From the NCBI GenBank assembly GCA_034180005.1, contig JAXFPC010000028.1, forward strand, positions 25,660 through 89,659: DNA of 64,000 bases, written 5' to 3'. The number at the start of each line of letters is the position of its first letter. Position 1 is the stretch's first letter. This document shows positions 17,179-29,133 of this stretch, in pieces. This DNA comes from JAXFPC01 sp034180005. GTDB taxonomy: Bacteria; Bacillota; Negativicutes; Acidaminococcales; Acidaminococcaceae. The notes below the pieces were generated by a model. The model saw nothing but the letters and a program-made list of their open reading frames with translations. It searched no databases and was not told the origin of the DNA. Position numbers and translations under genes: made by a program.

Positions 17179-19026
17179 CTACTTGAGGATCATTCTCCTG
17201 GCGGAATTTTCCATACGAAAAAAATCGTACAAAGCCTGCGCCGACCTTTTATCCATTGACTCGACAGCGGCGAGTTCCTCCAAGGACGCTTCCTTCATCG
17301 CCGCCAAACTCTTAAAAGTTTTCCATAGAGCCTGACGTCTTTTGGGCCCTATGCCATCTATATGGTCAAGAACGGAAACAAGATTACGCTTACCGCGCAG
17401 CTTGCGATGGTAAGTAATGGCAAATCTGTGCGCTTCATCGCGAATACGCTGAATGAGATGCAGAGCTGCGGAATCCTTTGGAAGCATTATACTTGTACTC
17501 ACATTCGGTAAAAAAATTTCCTCTTCTCTTTTGGCTAAACCTACTACCGGGAGTTCCTGCAGACCTAATCCTCTGATGACTTCCAATGCGGAACTCAACT
17601 GCCCTTTGCCTCCGTCTATGATAACTAAATCCGGTAAATCTTTGTAATCTTTATAGCGACGGTAAACTACTTCCTGCATGGATTTAAAATCGTCAGGCTT
17701 TCCTTCTGCCGAAACTATTTTATATTTGCGGTAATCTTTTTTGCTCACACTTCCATTACGAAACACAACCATGGATGCAACCGTTTCACTTCCCTGGGTA
17801 TGGGATATGTCAAAGCAGTCCATGCGTTCCAAAGGGCATGCCAATCCCAATGACGCGCGCAATTCTTCGGCCGCCTCCTGCTCGCTTTTGATCGCCAAAG
17901 CGCCTTTGCGTAATCTTTCGTTCAAAAGTTTTGCCGCATTGTCGTCAGCCAGCTGAAGCAGTTTTTTCTTAGATCCTCTCACTGGCCTATGCAGAACAAT
18001 TTTCCTGCCGGATTTTTCTGTCAGCCACTTTTCTATCAGCAGTCTGTCATCATCTGACGGCATTGTTGACGCAAGTATTTCTTTCGGTATGAACGTAGCT
18101 TCATTGTAGTGCTGTTTTATAAACGCTGTAACAATTTCTTCCGCCGCGTCTTCTCCGTTAGGGAAAAAATAACGTTCATGCCCCAATAATTTACCGCGGC
18201 GCACGAAAAAAACCTGTAGGCAGAAGCCGGTCATATCTTGAGCGCAACCGATAATATCGAGGTCTCCCCCGGCGGCAATAACTGCTGTTTGCTGTTCACC
18301 GATGCGCTCAATCCCGCGCAATTGATCCCTCAGTTGAGCTGCTTCTTCAAAACGATACTCCTCAGCCGCCGAACTCATCTTCCGCTTCAACATACTTTCC
18401 AGTTCGTCCGTTCTGCCTTCCAGAACCATGCACACCGACCTCACAAGTTCAGCATACTTTTTCCGCGAAATATATCCTACACAGGGAGCCATGCAACGCT
18501 TAATATGATAATTTAAGCAAGGTCTGTCCGTGTTCATTATTCTGCAGGATCTTACGGGAAACATACTCCGCAACAGTTTGACCGTCGAGCGCATAGCAGT
18601 GACATCAGCGTAAGGACCGTAGTATTTTGCCCCGTCCCTGCTGATTTTTCTCGTAACGTAGAATCTCGGAAAATCTTCCTGAACGGTAACTTTAAGATAC
18701 GGATAAGCTTTATCGTCCTTGAGCATGATGTTATAACGCGGACGGTATTTCTTGATCAGATTGCACTCTAAAATAAGTGCTTCCACCTCGCTGCCCGTAA
18801 CGATGGTTTCAATGTCCGCCACCTTTGCTCTTAAAGCTTTTATCTTGGGAGTGTGCGTGGACAGATTACGGAAATAGCTGCGTACTCTGTTTTTTAAAAC
18901 TACGGCCTTCCCGACGTAAATAACACGCCCTTCGGCATCACGCATGAGATATACGCCGGGTTTTTCCGGAAGCACGGCCAATGCCACGCGGATTTTTTCA
19001 CTTACGTCCGCAAAATTCTCCGTCAT
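17179..19026 (-). CDS. uvrC: Excinuclease ABC subunit C
   Basis: 615 residues. An N-terminal GIY-YIG nuclease domain ([19 protein letters not shown]), a central UVR domain (about 200-235), an RNase H-like C-terminal nuclease ([12 protein letters not shown]) and helix-hairpin-helix repeats at the end. It makes both cuts around lesions marked by UvrAB. Its ATG overlaps the uvrA stop (ATGA), so uvrB-uvrA-uvrC form one coupled operon. ATG 19026 is chosen over a GTG three codons upstream because of that overlap. Confidence 0.97.
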   Translation of the reverse strand: MTENFADVSEKIRVALAVLPEKPGVYLMRDAEGRVIYVGKAVVLKNRVRSYFRNLSTHTPKIKALRAKVADIETIVTGSEVEALILECNLIKKYRPRYNIMLKDDKAYPYLKVTVQEDFPRFYVTRKISRDGAKYYGPYADVTAMRSTVKLLRSMFPVRSCRIMNTDRPCLNYHIKRCMAPCVGYISRKKYAELVRSVCMVLEGRTDELESMLKRKMSSAAEEYRFEEAAQLRDQLRGIERIGEQQTAVIAAGGDLDIIGCAQDMTGFCLQVFFVRRGKLLGHERYFFPNGEDAAEEIVTAFIKQHYNEATFIPKEILASTMPSDDDRLLIEKWLTEKSGRKIVLHRPVRGSKKKLLQLADDNAAKLLNERLRKGALAIKSEQEAAEELRASLGLACPLERMDCFDISHTQGSETVASMVVFRNGSVSKKDYRKYKIVSAEGKPDDFKSMQEVVYRRYKDYKDLPDLVIIDGGKGQLSSALEVIRGLGLQELPVVGLAKREEEIFLPNVSTSIMLPKDSAALHLIQRIRDEAHRFAITYHRKLRGKRNLVSVLDHIDGIGPKRRQALWKTFKSLAAMKEASLEELAAVESMDKRSAQALYDFFRMENSARRMILK

Positions 19027-21866
19027 TGATACCACCCGTATTTTTTAGCCTTGGCCAGCGTTGCGGCAATATATTTGCCCGTATAGGACTTCTTTTTGGC
19101 AGCTACCTCTTCCGGAGTGCCTGAGGCAATCACCTCCCCGCCTCCGCTTCCGCCTTCCGGTCCCAAATCGATTATATGGTCGGCAACCTTTATCACATCA
19201 AGATTATGCTCTATAACTATAACCGTGTCGCCACCATCGGTCAGACGTTGCAAAACTTCCAGCAGTTTATGTACATCGGCGGTATGCAGACCTGTGGTAG
19301 GCTCATCGAGTATATAAACTGTCCGTCCCGTACTGCGCCGTGACAGTTCCGTCGCCAGTTTAACTCGCTGAGCTTCTCCGCCGGACAATGTTGTCGCCGC
19401 CTGCCCGAGATGTATATATCCTAACCCGACATCTTCCAACACGGATAATTTTCTCAAAATTTTCTGTTGGTTGCGGAAAAATTCACACGCCTCGCTTACT
19501 GTCATTTCCAGTACTTCCGCTATATTTTTCCCCTTATAGCGAATCTCCAACGTATCGCGGTTATATCTTGCTCCGTGGCACACATCGCAGGGAACATACA
19601 CATCCGGCAAAAAATTCATCTCTATTTTGTTCACGCCGTCACCTTTGCAAGATTCGCAGCGCCCACCCTTAACATTGAAACTAAAACGCCCCGATTTATA
19701 TCCGCGCAGCTTTGCTTCATTGGTCTGGCTGAACAGCTCGCGAATATAATCAAAGACTCCGGTATAAGTCGCAGGATTGGAGCGTGGCGTCCTGCCTATC
19801 GGCGATTGATCTATGTTGATGACTTTATCAACATACTCCAAACCCTCGATGCTTCCATGTTCGCCCGGTCGCACTCTGGCGCCTGTAAGTTTCACAGCCA
19901 GAGCGTTGTATAACACATCGTTGACGAGCGTTGACTTTCCGCTACCGCTTACACCTGTGACAACTGTAAAAACCCCTAACGGGATTTTTACGTTCACATT
20001 CTTCAGATTATTGGCTCTGGCACCCTTTATGACCAGAAATCTGCCGTCATTTTTGCGACGCGCCTTGGGAACAGGTATGAAGAGACGCCCGCTCAAATAT
20101 GCCGCAGTTGCGGAATCAGGCGCGCTTTTTATTTCCTCCGCCGTTCCCTGCGCAACAATTTCTCCACCATGCGCTCCTGCTCCCGGCCCGATGTCAATTA
20201 TTCTATCCGCAGCATACATGGTATCCTCATCGTGCTCCACAACAATCAAAGTATTCCCCAAATCCCGTAAGTGCTTCAAAGTTTGCAAAAGACGATCATT
20301 GTCGCGCTGATGCAAACCGATGCTCGGTTCGTCCAAGATGTACAGCACACCTGTCAGTCCGCTCCCTATTTGCGTCGCTAATCTTATTCGTTGCGCTTCA
20401 CCTCCGGAAAGAGAGCCGGCGCTGCGATCCAAGGTAAGATATTCCAAGCCTACATCGAAGAGAAAATTCAACCTGGCCTTTATCTCTTTTAAAATTTGCC
20501 TGCCGATAAAAGCCTGTCGTTCCGTCAAATGAATTTCTTCAAAAAACTTCAGACAATTTCCCACCGTCATCGCCGTCACTTCGCAAATATCTCTGCCGCC
20601 AACCAGCACAGCCAAGGCCTCCGGCTTAAGCCTTTTTCCTCCGCATTCCGGACATGGTGTACCGGTCATAAACTCTTCCAAATCCTGACGCATAGAATCG
20701 CTGAACGCCTCACGATATCTCCGTTTTAAAATATTCAGAATACCGTCGTATGCAGTTTCATGAACTCTTGATTCTCCTTGAAGGTTTTCATAAACGAAGC
20801 GAAAGCGTTTTTCGTCCGTACCTTCCCACAACACCGTCCTCACTTCTTCGGAAATGCTGTTCCAGGTATCACGCAAATCATAACCGTAAAAATTAAGAAC
20901 CGACTCCAGCTGCTTCATGGAGTAAGAGGCTGTGTTATTGGAAAAGCACGCAATGCACCTGTCGGCAAAAGCAACGTCGCCGTCCGGAATGATAAGCGAC
21001 TTATCAAATTCTCTGTGCATACCGAGTCCGGTGCATACCGGACAAGCTCCATACGGATTGTTAAAGGAAAACAGTCTCGGTTCAATCACAGGAAGACTTA
21101 TGCCGCACTCATTGCAGGCAAAATGCTCGCTGAAAAGCTGAACTTCCCCATCCAACGTACTTATTTCCACAAAACCCTCGGCAATTTTCAATGCGGTTTC
21201 GATGGAATCCGTAAGTCTTTGTCTTATCCCCTCTCTGACTTTAAGTCTGTCTATGACCACAGAAATACTGTGCTTCTTTTTTTTGTCGAGAAGAATTTCT
21301 TCATCAAGGGTGAGTACCTCTCCATCGACAAGCACGCGTACGTAGCCGGAACGTCTCATGTCGTCCAGAATTTTCTGATGTTCGCCTTTGCGGCCGCGCA
21401 CCAGAGGAGCCATAACCATAAATCCGACACCATCTTGTATCTGTAGAACATGATCGACAATCTGCTGCACGCTCTGCCTTTCTATCAGCTTGCCGCACTT
21501 GGGACAGTGCGGCTCGCCTATCCTGGCGAAAAGAAGACGCAGGTAATCGTAAATTTCCGTAACCGTCCCCACAGTTGAACGCGGATTACGGCTTGTTGTC
21601 TTTTGATCTATAGAAATGGCGGGACTGAGTCCTTCAATATATTCCACGTCCGGCTTATCCATCTGTCCCAAAAATTGTCTGGCATACGCGCTCAACGATT
21701 CTACGTACCTTCTCTGCCCCTCGGCGTAAATAGTATCAAAAGCCAACGATGATTTACCGCTGCCGCTGAGTCCAGTAATTACAACCATTTTATTGCGGGG
21801 AATTTCCACGTCTATATTTTTCAAGTTGTGCTGCTTGGCACCTTTAACTATCAATTTATCCTGCAT
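19023..21866 (-). CDS. uvrA: Excinuclease ABC subunit A
   Basis: 947 residues. Two ABC ATPase halves with P-loops GLSGSGKSS (near 31) and GVSGSGKST (near 640), two signature LSGGEAQR motifs and zinc-binding cysteine pairs ([26 protein letters not shown]). It scans DNA for damage with UvrB. ATG 21866, 4 bases after the uvrB stop, has AAAGGTG upstream; an upstream TTG frame is rejected. Confidence 0.98.
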   Translation of the reverse strand: MQDKLIVKGAKQHNLKNIDVEIPRNKMVVITGLSGSGKSSLAFDTIYAEGQRRYVESLSAYARQFLGQMDKPDVEYIEGLSPAISIDQKTTSRNPRSTVGTVTEIYDYLRLLFARIGEPHCPKCGKLIERQSVQQIVDHVLQIQDGVGFMVMAPLVRGRKGEHQKILDDMRRSGYVRVLVDGEVLTLDEEILLDKKKKHSISVVIDRLKVREGIRQRLTDSIETALKIAEGFVEISTLDGEVQLFSEHFACNECGISLPVIEPRLFSFNNPYGACPVCTGLGMHREFDKSLIIPDGDVAFADRCIACFSNNTASYSMKQLESVLNFYGYDLRDTWNSISEEVRTVLWEGTDEKRFRFVYENLQGESRVHETAYDGILNILKRRYREAFSDSMRQDLEEFMTGTPCPECGGKRLKPEALAVLVGGRDICEVTAMTVGNCLKFFEEIHLTERQAFIGRQILKEIKARLNFLFDVGLEYLTLDRSAGSLSGGEAQRIRLATQIGSGLTGVLYILDEPSIGLHQRDNDRLLQTLKHLRDLGNTLIVVEHDEDTMYAADRIIDIGPGAGAHGGEIVAQGTAEEIKSAPDSATAAYLSGRLFIPVPKARRKNDGRFLVIKGARANNLKNVNVKIPLGVFTVVTGVSGSGKSTLVNDVLYNALAVKLTGARVRPGEHGSIEGLEYVDKVINIDQSPIGRTPRSNPATYTGVFDYIRELFSQTNEAKLRGYKSGRFSFNVKGGRCESCKGDGVNKIEMNFLPDVYVPCDVCHGARYNRDTLEIRYKGKNIAEVLEMTVSEACEFFRNQQKILRKLSVLEDVGLGYIHLGQAATTLSGGEAQRVKLATELSRRSTGRTVYILDEPTTGLHTADVHKLLEVLQRLTDGGDTVIVIEHNLDVIKVADHIIDLGPEGGSGGGEVIASGTPEEVAAKKKSYTGKYIAATLAKAKKYGWYQ

Positions 21867-21870
21867 TATT

Positions 21871-23877
21871 TCACCTTTTCTTTTTTGAAACAAGCTTTTC
21901 TCCCAAGCTTCCTTTGACCAGAATTAACTGATCCCGCAGTTCCGCCGCCGCTTCAAAGTCAAGATTTTTCGCCGCTTCGTGCATCTGTTTTTCCAATGTT
22001 TTTGCCAAAAGCTGCAGCTCTTTGGTACTATGTTTGTTCAGAGCTTTTTCACCGTAAGATTTTACGCCGGCGCTCTCCGCTACCTTGGTCAGTTTAATGA
22101 GTTGACGCTGCTCCTTATAGACTGTTTTCGGAACAACACCGTGTTGCTTATTATAAGCTTTCTGCTTCTGCCTGCGTCTGTTGGTTTCATCTATGGCGCG
22201 TCTCATACTGTCGGTCATTCTGTCGGCGTACATAATCACTCTGCCGTTTTCATTGCGAGCCGCTCTGCCGATGGTTTGTATCATAGCAGTGTCGCTGCGC
22301 AAAAAGCCTTCCTTATCGGCATCCAGGATGGCAATGCGCGACACCTCCGGAAGATCCAAACCTTCTCGCAAAAGATTAATCCCCACAAGCACATCAAATT
22401 TGCCGCTGCGCAAATCATCTATTATGGAAGCTCGCTCCAAAGTCGCTATATCGGAGTGCAAATAACGCACTTTGATTCCGGCTTTTGCAAGATATTCCGT
22501 CAAATCTTCAGCCATTCTTTTGGTCAGAGTAGTAACAAGAGTTCTCTCCCCCTGAGCTGTAACTTTGTTGATTTCGCTCAACAAATCGTCTATCTGCCCT
22601 TTGATCGGGCGCACTTCTATCTCCGGATCCAACAGGCCGGTCGGACGTATGATTTGCTCTGCTACGCGTTCCGCTTTTTCCATTTCATACGCCGCAGGAG
22701 TTGCGGATACATAAATAGCCTGCTTAATTTGCCTCTGAAATTCATCGAATGTCAGCGGTCTGTTGTCAAAAGCCGACGGCAGTCTAAAGCCGTGCTGTAC
22801 GAGCATTTCTTTGCGCGAACGATCTCCGGCGTACATAGCTCTGATCTGCGGTAAGGTGACGTGCGATTCATCCACCACCAGCAAAAAATCTTCCGGAAAA
22901 TAATTAACGAGAGTGAAAGGAGCTTCACCTGCTTTTCTCGCCGCCAGATGACGTGAATAATTTTCAATCCCGGAGCAGTAACCCATTTCCTGCATCATTT
23001 CCAAATCATAATTGGTGCGCTGCTCTAAACGCTGCGCCTCCAAAACTTTAAAACTGTCGTTAAGCTCCGCCAATCTTTCCGACAGTTCGACTCTGATATC
23101 CGCCATCGCGCGTTCCAAATTTTCACGACCGGTCACGTAGTGGGAAGCTGGAAAAATCGCCACGTGATTCCGCTGCGAAAGAATCTCCCCTGTAAGTACA
23201 TCAAACTCAAGAATTCGCTCAACCTCATCGTCAAACATTTCTATGCGCACAGCTTTTTCTCCGTAAGCCGCAGGAACAACTTCTATGACGTCGCCCCTGA
23301 CCCTGAAAGTTCCGCGTTTAAAATCAATGTCGTTGCGATCATACTGTATCTCGACAAGTTTCCGCAAAATCTTTTGCCGGTCTATCTGCTGCCCCAACCG
23401 CAGCGAAAGCACCATATCGTAATAATCCTGCGGTGCGCCCAAACCGTAAATACAGGAAACGCTGGCGACTATTATAACATCCCTACGCTCAAACAAAGAA
23501 CTTGTGGCGGAGTGACGCAGTTTATCGATCTCATCGTTGATCGAAGCATCTTTTTCAATATATGTATCTGATTGAGGAATATACGCTTCCGGCTGGTAAT
23601 AATCATAATACGAAACAAAATATTCAACAGCATTGTCGGGGAAAAAAGCTTTTAATTCACTGGCCAGCTGCGCCGCCAAAGTTTTATTATGAGCTATGAC
23701 CAAGGTCGGCTTTTGCACTCTCTCTATTACCTTGGCTATAGTGTATGTTTTACCTGTTCCTGTGGCACCCAAAAGAACTTGCGTATGTAAACCTTTTTTC
23801 ACGCCGTCTGCAAGAGCATCTATCGCCGCCGGTTGGTCTCCGGCAGGTTCGAACGGAGCTTCCACTTTAAATTCCAC
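21871..23877 (-). CDS. uvrB: Excinuclease ABC subunit B
   Basis: 668 residues. P-loop [10 protein letters not shown] near 39, the damage-probing hairpin region [12 protein letters not shown] near 92, helicase motifs to [21 protein letters not shown], and a C-terminal UVR domain that contacts UvrC. First gene of the uvrBAC operon. A good promoter and a LexA-like half-palindromic site lie just upstream, consistent with damage induction. Confidence 0.98.
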   Translation of the reverse strand: MEFKVEAPFEPAGDQPAAIDALADGVKKGLHTQVLLGATGTGKTYTIAKVIERVQKPTLVIAHNKTLAAQLASELKAFFPDNAVEYFVSYYDYYQPEAYIPQSDTYIEKDASINDEIDKLRHSATSSLFERRDVIIVASVSCIYGLGAPQDYYDMVLSLRLGQQIDRQKILRKLVEIQYDRNDIDFKRGTFRVRGDVIEVVPAAYGEKAVRIEMFDDEVERILEFDVLTGEILSQRNHVAIFPASHYVTGRENLERAMADIRVELSERLAELNDSFKVLEAQRLEQRTNYDLEMMQEMGYCSGIENYSRHLAARKAGEAPFTLVNYFPEDFLLVVDESHVTLPQIRAMYAGDRSRKEMLVQHGFRLPSAFDNRPLTFDEFQRQIKQAIYVSATPAAYEMEKAERVAEQIIRPTGLLDPEIEVRPIKGQIDDLLSEINKVTAQGERTLVTTLTKRMAEDLTEYLAKAGIKVRYLHSDIATLERASIIDDLRSGKFDVLVGINLLREGLDLPEVSRIAILDADKEGFLRSDTAMIQTIGRAARNENGRVIMYADRMTDSMRRAIDETNRRRQKQKAYNKQHGVVPKTVYKEQRQLIKLTKVAESAGVKSYGEKALNKHSTKELQLLAKTLEKQMHEAAKNLDFEAAAELRDQLILVKGSLGEKLVSKKKR

Positions 23878-23896
23878 TTAACACTCCACCTAACAT

Positions 23897-23908
23897 GAAC
23901 ATATTTTC
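23897..23908. promoter_or_regulatory. Possible LexA/SOS operator of uvrBAC
   Basis: GAACATATTTTC differs at one position from the Bacillota LexA core GAAC-N4-GTTC. It lies between the -10 element and the uvrB start. Moderate to low confidence. Confidence 0.4.
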
Positions 23909-23911
23909 TCT

Positions 23912-23940
23912 ATTATATCACAAGGAAAAAGTTTCAACAA
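23912..23940 (-). promoter_or_regulatory. uvrBAC promoter
   Basis: Minus strand TTGTTG, 17-base spacer, TGA-TATAAT (extended -10), about 35 bases ahead of uvrB. Confidence 0.75.
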
Positions 23941-23956
23941 ATCATCCCTCATACGT

Positions 23957-23989
23957 CAGAGAAAAGGACGGTTCATGGAACCGTCCTTT
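23957..23989 (-). terminator. Intrinsic terminator after pgi
   Basis: 12-bp stem AAAGGACGGTTC / GAACCGTCCTTT with a 3-base loop, followed by TTCTCT on the minus strand, directly after the pgi stop. It separates pgi from uvrB. Confidence 0.85.
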
Positions 23990-23990
23990 G

Positions 23991-25415
23991 TCATAACATC
24001 TGTTTCATTATTTTTTTGTAGGCTTCCACACCCGGTTGATCATACGCGTCAACATCTGCAAATTCACCCTCATATGCAACGGACAGCATGAGAAAATACA
24101 TCATCTGTCCCAAATAATATTCGTTGATGCGCGGCATTATGAATTTGGCACTGTAACGTTCATCCCCCGCCAAAGCTTTTTCATTTGATTCCAAAGCGAT
24201 ATTCAGAGCGGCATGCATATCAAATCCGTCATATTGATCGAAAAATTCGTTACCTTTAAACGGATTGACTAATTTTATATTTTTATTTGTTTCTCTGACC
24301 GACAAAAATTGTATAACTTTATTCAGCCTGCCGTCCTGATGCTGCTGAGTTTGAGCATGCATATCCGTCGTACCGACAGCGACGACTGGAGTCCTGCCGT
24401 AGTTGACGACAGCACCCTTTCGATTGCGGCGCTTCCCCAAAGATTCCGCCAAAAGCTGTACGTACCATTCACTCAAAGCTTTTAAATCCATACTGTACGG
24501 CATGAAAATCTCTATATCGCGACCCTTGCCGTAAGCGAGGAATTTCAATGCAGCATTGACCAGAGCCGGGTTATCATGCGGAACCGCTTCTCGGCAATAC
24601 TCATCCATATCCCTGGCACCGCGTAAAAATTCTTCTATATCTCCGCCCAAAGCAGCCAAAGTCAACAGTCCGGGATCCGTCATAACGGAAAAGCGCCCGC
24701 CGATACCGTTCTTGATGTCAAAAATATCCCACCCCTTTTCTACCGCTAAAGCGTACAAAGGCAGATCCGGGCGACCCTTATCGGTAACGACAGTGCAAGC
24801 AAGCTCAATTTCAGTTGCCGCTCCGAGCACGTCGCAGAAATATAAAAAACCGGTAATCGGTTCGACAGTTGTTCCTGATTTGCTTATGACGATGAGCATA
24901 ATCTTCAGGCTTTTTTCCAGGCTGAGATATTCCAATTCTTCCGCAAGATCACGACAATCCGCCGCATCAAGATTATTGCCGCAAAAATAAATCCGCGGAT
25001 ACCCCTGCCGAATATTTTGATTACGATTCCAGGAATTTCCTCCCAGCGCATTTCTCAGTACCTTGTTGCCGAGATAGGATCCGCCCACACCGAAAAAAAT
25101 CACCGCGTCATAATCTTTAAGCCTTCTGCCGTATTCAATTAGACGTCGTATAGAATGTTTATCGTTGGGGTTGCCGTCTTTTACGAAAGGCATTTTTGCA
25201 AAAAAAACAGGTTCTTCGATACCGTCTTTGGAAAAATGTCCCGAAGCGAAACCTTCCTCACGAATCTTGGTCACTGCCGCATCCGCGCAGTAACCTCTGT
25301 CAGTAATAAACCGCTCAACATCCTGTTCGAACAATCTGCCCTCGCCGAACATATTTGTAAAGTTGAAAACCATGCCCTCAGGCATGCTGAAAACTTTCTG
25401 CAAAGTCCGTTGCAC
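23991..25415 (-). CDS. pgi: Glucose-6-phosphate isomerase
   Basis: 474 residues. Two SIS-type subdomains: GVGGSYLGNKV near 109-119 binds the sugar phosphate and ISKSGTTVEP near 177 is the second conserved block; the C-terminal half has the TTDMHAQTQ segment and the catalytic Lys/His region. It interconverts glucose-6-P and fructose-6-P, which also feeds GlmS. GTG start at 25415 has AGGAG 4 bases upstream; an internal ATG 10 codons later lacks a ribosome site. Confidence 0.93.
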   Translation of the reverse strand: MQRTLQKVFSMPEGMVFNFTNMFGEGRLFEQDVERFITDRGYCADAAVTKIREEGFASGHFSKDGIEEPVFFAKMPFVKDGNPNDKHSIRRLIEYGRRLKDYDAVIFFGVGGSYLGNKVLRNALGGNSWNRNQNIRQGYPRIYFCGNNLDAADCRDLAEELEYLSLEKSLKIMLIVISKSGTTVEPITGFLYFCDVLGAATEIELACTVVTDKGRPDLPLYALAVEKGWDIFDIKNGIGGRFSVMTDPGLLTLAALGGDIEEFLRGARDMDEYCREAVPHDNPALVNAALKFLAYGKGRDIEIFMPYSMDLKALSEWYVQLLAESLGKRRNRKGAVVNYGRTPVVAVGTTDMHAQTQQHQDGRLNKVIQFLSVRETNKNIKLVNPFKGNEFFDQYDGFDMHAALNIALESNEKALAGDERYSAKFIMPRINEYYLGQMMYFLMLSVAYEGEFADVDAYDQPGVEAYKKIMKQML

Positions 25416-25509
25416 CTCTCTCCTGATATACTACACACTTTTTGCACAGCCTTTTCAATCCGCAATGCATCTTGCAAAAAGCGCCATAGACGCTGACCTC
25501 TTCTCATAT

Positions 25510-27210
25510 TTAAATGTCCAGCAAATGCACCTTACCCGAAACAGTATCTGTAAGTACATAAATATCTCCATAATCTTTCGTAAGCCAGTGATATTTAAAG
25601 CATTCCACCGGATATTTCTTATTGATTGTGCTCCAACTGCCATACTCATAGTCGGGTACATATTTTTTCACTTTTGTTTCGTCTCTCCAAAAGCGGGACA
25701 TCTTCTCAAATATTTCCTGGCGACGCCAGTTAAGCCATTCCGGTCGCCAATCCTTTATATGCACAAAGACATCAAATCTTAATATTTCCAGGAGAACTTC
25801 CGCCTTTCGGCAATCGTATTTCTCCAAAATAAATCCATGCAGTAATTTGGCAACGCTTTTATTGTTATGCTGCCGCATAAAACCGTCATGCTCATGCCAC
25901 CAGCCGGTGAGTTCACAATAAAATTCAAAGGCGTTACTTTCACTGCAACTTATAAGAGCGCGCATCGTATTTTTAAAGCAACTGTTATTTCCGGTGTGAT
26001 CAAATACCTCTTCCAGCATTTTCAGCATACGCAGATCATGATACCGCAAATATTTAGTAGCCAAAATTTCGTAAGGCGGCTGAGGCATAAACACAAGTCT
26101 GTGCTTATGCTGTTGCGCAGCCAGTTCCGTTCCCGGCAAAACTTTCAAAAAACCTAACTGCAACTTATCTGCATTCAGATCATGCACTGCATTAAAAGAC
26201 TCGGCAAACTCCGACAGTCCCTCGAATGGAAGTCCCGCAATGAGATCGACATGAATATGGATATTTTTTGTTTCCAAAAGCCTCTTGATGTTTCCTGAAA
26301 GCAGCTGCCAATCATCCCATCTGTTGATTGCGCGCAACGTAGCCGCGTTTGTGCTCTGAATTCCTATCTCAAATTGAAAACGTCCTGCGGGAACCTTCGC
26401 CAAAAAATCCAGCGCATTTTCCGAAAGAGTGTCAGCTTTGATCTCAAAATGAAACACCGTTTTTGTGTCAGCCGCAGCCAAATATTTCATGATCGGTAAA
26501 AAATAGCTTTCATCCAAATTATATGTTCTGTCGACAAATTTTACAAGCTCCACCTTTGCCTCAAGAAAACGGTCCAAATCGCGCAGAACATATTCCAAGG
26601 GCCGCTTTCTGACATTTTTAGAAATACCGGAAAGACAGTAAGCGCATCTGTACGGACAGCCTCTGGTACATTCGTAATAAACGATTTTGCGACTGTCTCT
26701 TATTTGTTCGATATCATCATACGGGAACGGTAATATCGCCAAATCTTCAACTACCGTCGGCCCGCCGTTCAGCATAACACCGTCGGCGGAACGATAAGCA
26801 ATATTTTCTGGAACAGCTCCACCTTTACGCAGGTATTTCAACAAAGCGGCAAAAGACCGTTCTCCCTCGCCCTGCACAATATAATCGACAACGGGAAGTT
26901 CCGCAAAGGCTTTGGCTACTGCAAAAGAAACTTCCGGTCCTCCGAGAACAATAACTGCTTCCGGCCGCAATAATTTCAACATCACCGCAAGTTCAAAGAC
27001 ATAGCGGCGATTCCAAATATGTACTGAAAACCCGTAGACATCTGCCGCGCTGTTGATTAAATTATCAAGAACAGACTGCATCCGAGTGTTTATTGTTTCT
27101 TCGACCAGTTCGATCTCTTCACCGCAATCTCGCGCGTACTGAGCCACATAACGTATTCCCAATCCTGTGTGCACATATTTGCTGTTTATAGAAATTAATA
27201 CAGTCTTCAT
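25510..27210 (-). CDS. B12-binding domain radical SAM protein (DUF4080 type)
   Basis: 566 residues. The N-terminal third is a cobalamin-binding Rossmann domain (VIVLGGPEVSF near 82-92). The radical SAM motif C-x3-C-x2-C appears as CTRGCPYRCAYC near 182. The C-terminal 200 residues resemble DUF4080 proteins. Family members use SAM and often cobalamin for unknown modifications. It has its own extended -10 promoter, divergent from pepF. It is one likely consumer of cobamide in this window. The substrate is unknown. Confidence 0.85.
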   Translation of the reverse strand: MKTVLISINSKYVHTGLGIRYVAQYARDCGEEIELVEETINTRMQSVLDNLINSAADVYGFSVHIWNRRYVFELAVMLKLLRPEAVIVLGGPEVSFAVAKAFAELPVVDYIVQGEGERSFAALLKYLRKGGAVPENIAYRSADGVMLNGGPTVVEDLAILPFPYDDIEQIRDSRKIVYYECTRGCPYRCAYCLSGISKNVRKRPLEYVLRDLDRFLEAKVELVKFVDRTYNLDESYFLPIMKYLAAADTKTVFHFEIKADTLSENALDFLAKVPAGRFQFEIGIQSTNAATLRAINRWDDWQLLSGNIKRLLETKNIHIHVDLIAGLPFEGLSEFAESFNAVHDLNADKLQLGFLKVLPGTELAAQQHKHRLVFMPQPPYEILATKYLRYHDLRMLKMLEEVFDHTGNNSCFKNTMRALISCSESNAFEFYCELTGWWHEHDGFMRQHNNKSVAKLLHGFILEKYDCRKAEVLLEILRFDVFVHIKDWRPEWLNWRRQEIFEKMSRFWRDETKVKKYVPDYEYGSWSTINKKYPVECFKYHWLTKDYGDIYVLTDTVSGKVHLLDI

Positions 27211-27237
27211 ATCCGACTCCGCTGATTTAATAACCGC

Positions 27238-27243
27238 ATTATA
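27238..27243 (-). promoter_or_regulatory. Extended -10 for the radical SAM gene
   Basis: Minus strand TGT-TATAAT without a clear -35. It is the mirror image of the pepF -10 about 23 bases away. Confidence 0.55.
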
Positions 27244-27265
27244 ACATATTTCTTTCGCTTTGTGT

Positions 27266-27271
27266 TATAAT
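27266..27271 (+). promoter_or_regulatory. Extended -10 for pepF
   Basis: Plus strand TGT-TATAAT at 27263-27271, about 35 bases ahead of the pepF ATG. No clear -35. Confidence 0.55.
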
Positions 27272-27305
27272 CAAAGTCAGTTCACGTAGTAAAGGAGATG
27301 AGCGA

Positions 27306-29126
27306 ATGCAAACCGCTTTTGAGGATGCACCGTTACACGGAAGCAGTGTTAACCGTAAAGATATACCGCAAAAATATAAATGGGCCGTTGAAGATATTTT
27401 CCCCGATGCAACCGCTTGGAAAACAGCCTGCTCAAAATTCAGAAAAGAACTTGCCGTTCTTGCTGCCGGGAAAGGGACAATAACAAACGCGTCATCGCTG
27501 CTGCACATTTTAAAATTGCAGGAACGATTGGCATGTGATCTTGATAAAATTTACGCCTATCCACGCTTGCAACTCGATGCCGATAACGGCAACTCCGAAC
27601 TGCAAAATTTATCAGGTCAGGCAGAAACTGTCGCAGCCGAATTTTCTCAAGCAGCCGCTTATATAGAACCGGAGATTGCGGCTCTGATACGCGAAAAATC
27701 GGAAGACATTATCAGCGAAGAGCCTGAACTTCAAAAATATAATTTCTACATAAAAAATATGCTGCGTTCCTCCGAGCATATTTTAACCACCGCACAGGAA
27801 GATATTTTAGCGCACAGTCGCCTGGCAACGGGTAACGCGGTAACAATCTTCCGTTCTCTTGTCAGCGCGGATATAAACTTTCCCGATGCAACCGACAGCA
27901 ATGGCAATCCTCATCCGGTCAGCGAAGGCGTTTATATGCTCAACATTACTTCCCCTGACAGGGAATTGCGCAGAACTTCCTTTGAAAATCTCATGCGTAC
28001 CTATCGCAATTACAGAAACACTTTGGCGTCAACTTTAACTGCCGCCTCGCGTTCCGCAAATTTCTACGCCACCGCGCGAAAATACTCGAGCACTTTAGAG
28101 GCCAGTCTTGACAGCGATAATCTTCCCACGTCTTTGTATGACGGTTTAATCGAAACAATCCGCGCAAATTTGGAACCGCTGCACGAATATATGGAACTGA
28201 AAAAAACTGTGCTAGGCTTGGAAGAATTACAACCTTACGACATTTATGTGCCTCTTACGTCAGTCGGAGATTCTTTCTCCCGCTCTTTTGCAGAAGCCTG
28301 CGAAATGGTGAAGCAGGCGCTGGAACCTCTGGGTCAGGAATACGCGGCTGTTTTAAATAAAGCCTTTCGTGAACGCTGGATAGATATCTATGAAAATCAA
28401 GGCAAACGTTCAGGAGCATATTCTTGGGGAGTTTACGGAGTGCATCCGTTTGTGCTGCTCAACTATCAGCCTCGCTACAACAGCATCTCCACTATCGCCC
28501 ACGAACTTGGACATGCTTTGCACAGCTATTTCAGCAGCCGCAAGCAAAATTATATTAATTCGGAGTATACTATTTTCTGCGCCGAAGTCGCTTCCACGAC
28601 GAATGAAATTATGCTTATGGACTACGCTGTCCGACACGCAGACAAAAACCAGAGAATTTACCTTTTATGTCAATTCCTCGAAACTGTTCGCACTACCGTT
28701 TACCGCCAAGTGCAGTTTGCCGAGTTTGAAAAATTTATTCACGGTGAAATAGCCGAAGGTCGTTCTTTGCAGGCGGATACTCTCGATGGCTATTGGCTGT
28801 CCAGCAATAAATCGTACTACGGACCGGCTCTGACAGCGCATCCCTATCTTGCCTGTGAATGGTCGCGCATACCGCACTTCTATACGCCGTTTTACGTCTA
28901 TAAATATGCCACCGGTTATTCCGCTGCCACAGCTTTGGCTGCCGGAATTTTATCAGGACAAACGGGAGCTGTTGAACAATACTTAAAATTTCTCGCATCA
29001 GGAGGCAGCGACTATTCTCTTAATCTTTTACGTCAAGCCGGAGCCGATCTCACCACACCCCAGCCTATAACCGTCACGCTGCAAAAATTTTCACAGAAAC
29101 TGCAGGAGCTGAAATCCTTGCTTTAA
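27306..29126 (+). CDS. pepF: Oligoendopeptidase F (M3B)
   Basis: 606 residues, the usual length. The zinc motif HELGHALH near residue 399 and the downstream Glu in EVASTTNEIMLMDY place it in M3B. It hydrolyses peptides of about 7-17 residues in the cytoplasm. The N-terminal block YKWAVEDIFPDATAWK is typical. AAGGAG lies 9 bases ahead of the ATG. It is a single-gene plus-strand unit. Confidence 0.96.
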   Translation: MQTAFEDAPLHGSSVNRKDIPQKYKWAVEDIFPDATAWKTACSKFRKELAVLAAGKGTITNASSLLHILKLQERLACDLDKIYAYPRLQLDADNGNSELQNLSGQAETVAAEFSQAAAYIEPEIAALIREKSEDIISEEPELQKYNFYIKNMLRSSEHILTTAQEDILAHSRLATGNAVTIFRSLVSADINFPDATDSNGNPHPVSEGVYMLNITSPDRELRRTSFENLMRTYRNYRNTLASTLTAASRSANFYATARKYSSTLEASLDSDNLPTSLYDGLIETIRANLEPLHEYMELKKTVLGLEELQPYDIYVPLTSVGDSFSRSFAEACEMVKQALEPLGQEYAAVLNKAFRERWIDIYENQGKRSGAYSWGVYGVHPFVLLNYQPRYNSISTIAHELGHALHSYFSSRKQNYINSEYTIFCAEVASTTNEIMLMDYAVRHADKNQRIYLLCQFLETVRTTVYRQVQFAEFEKFIHGEIAEGRSLQADTLDGYWLSSNKSYYGPALTAHPYLACEWSRIPHFYTPFYVYKYATGYSAATALAAGILSGQTGAVEQYLKFLASGGSDYSLNLLRQAGADLTTPQPITVTLQKFSQKLQELKSLL

Positions 29127-29133
29127 ATTATAC

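Noticed and set aside
20778..21446. 222-codon plus-strand frame, and others opposite uvrA/uvrB
   Set aside because: Shadows of the uvr genes, whose motifs are unambiguous.
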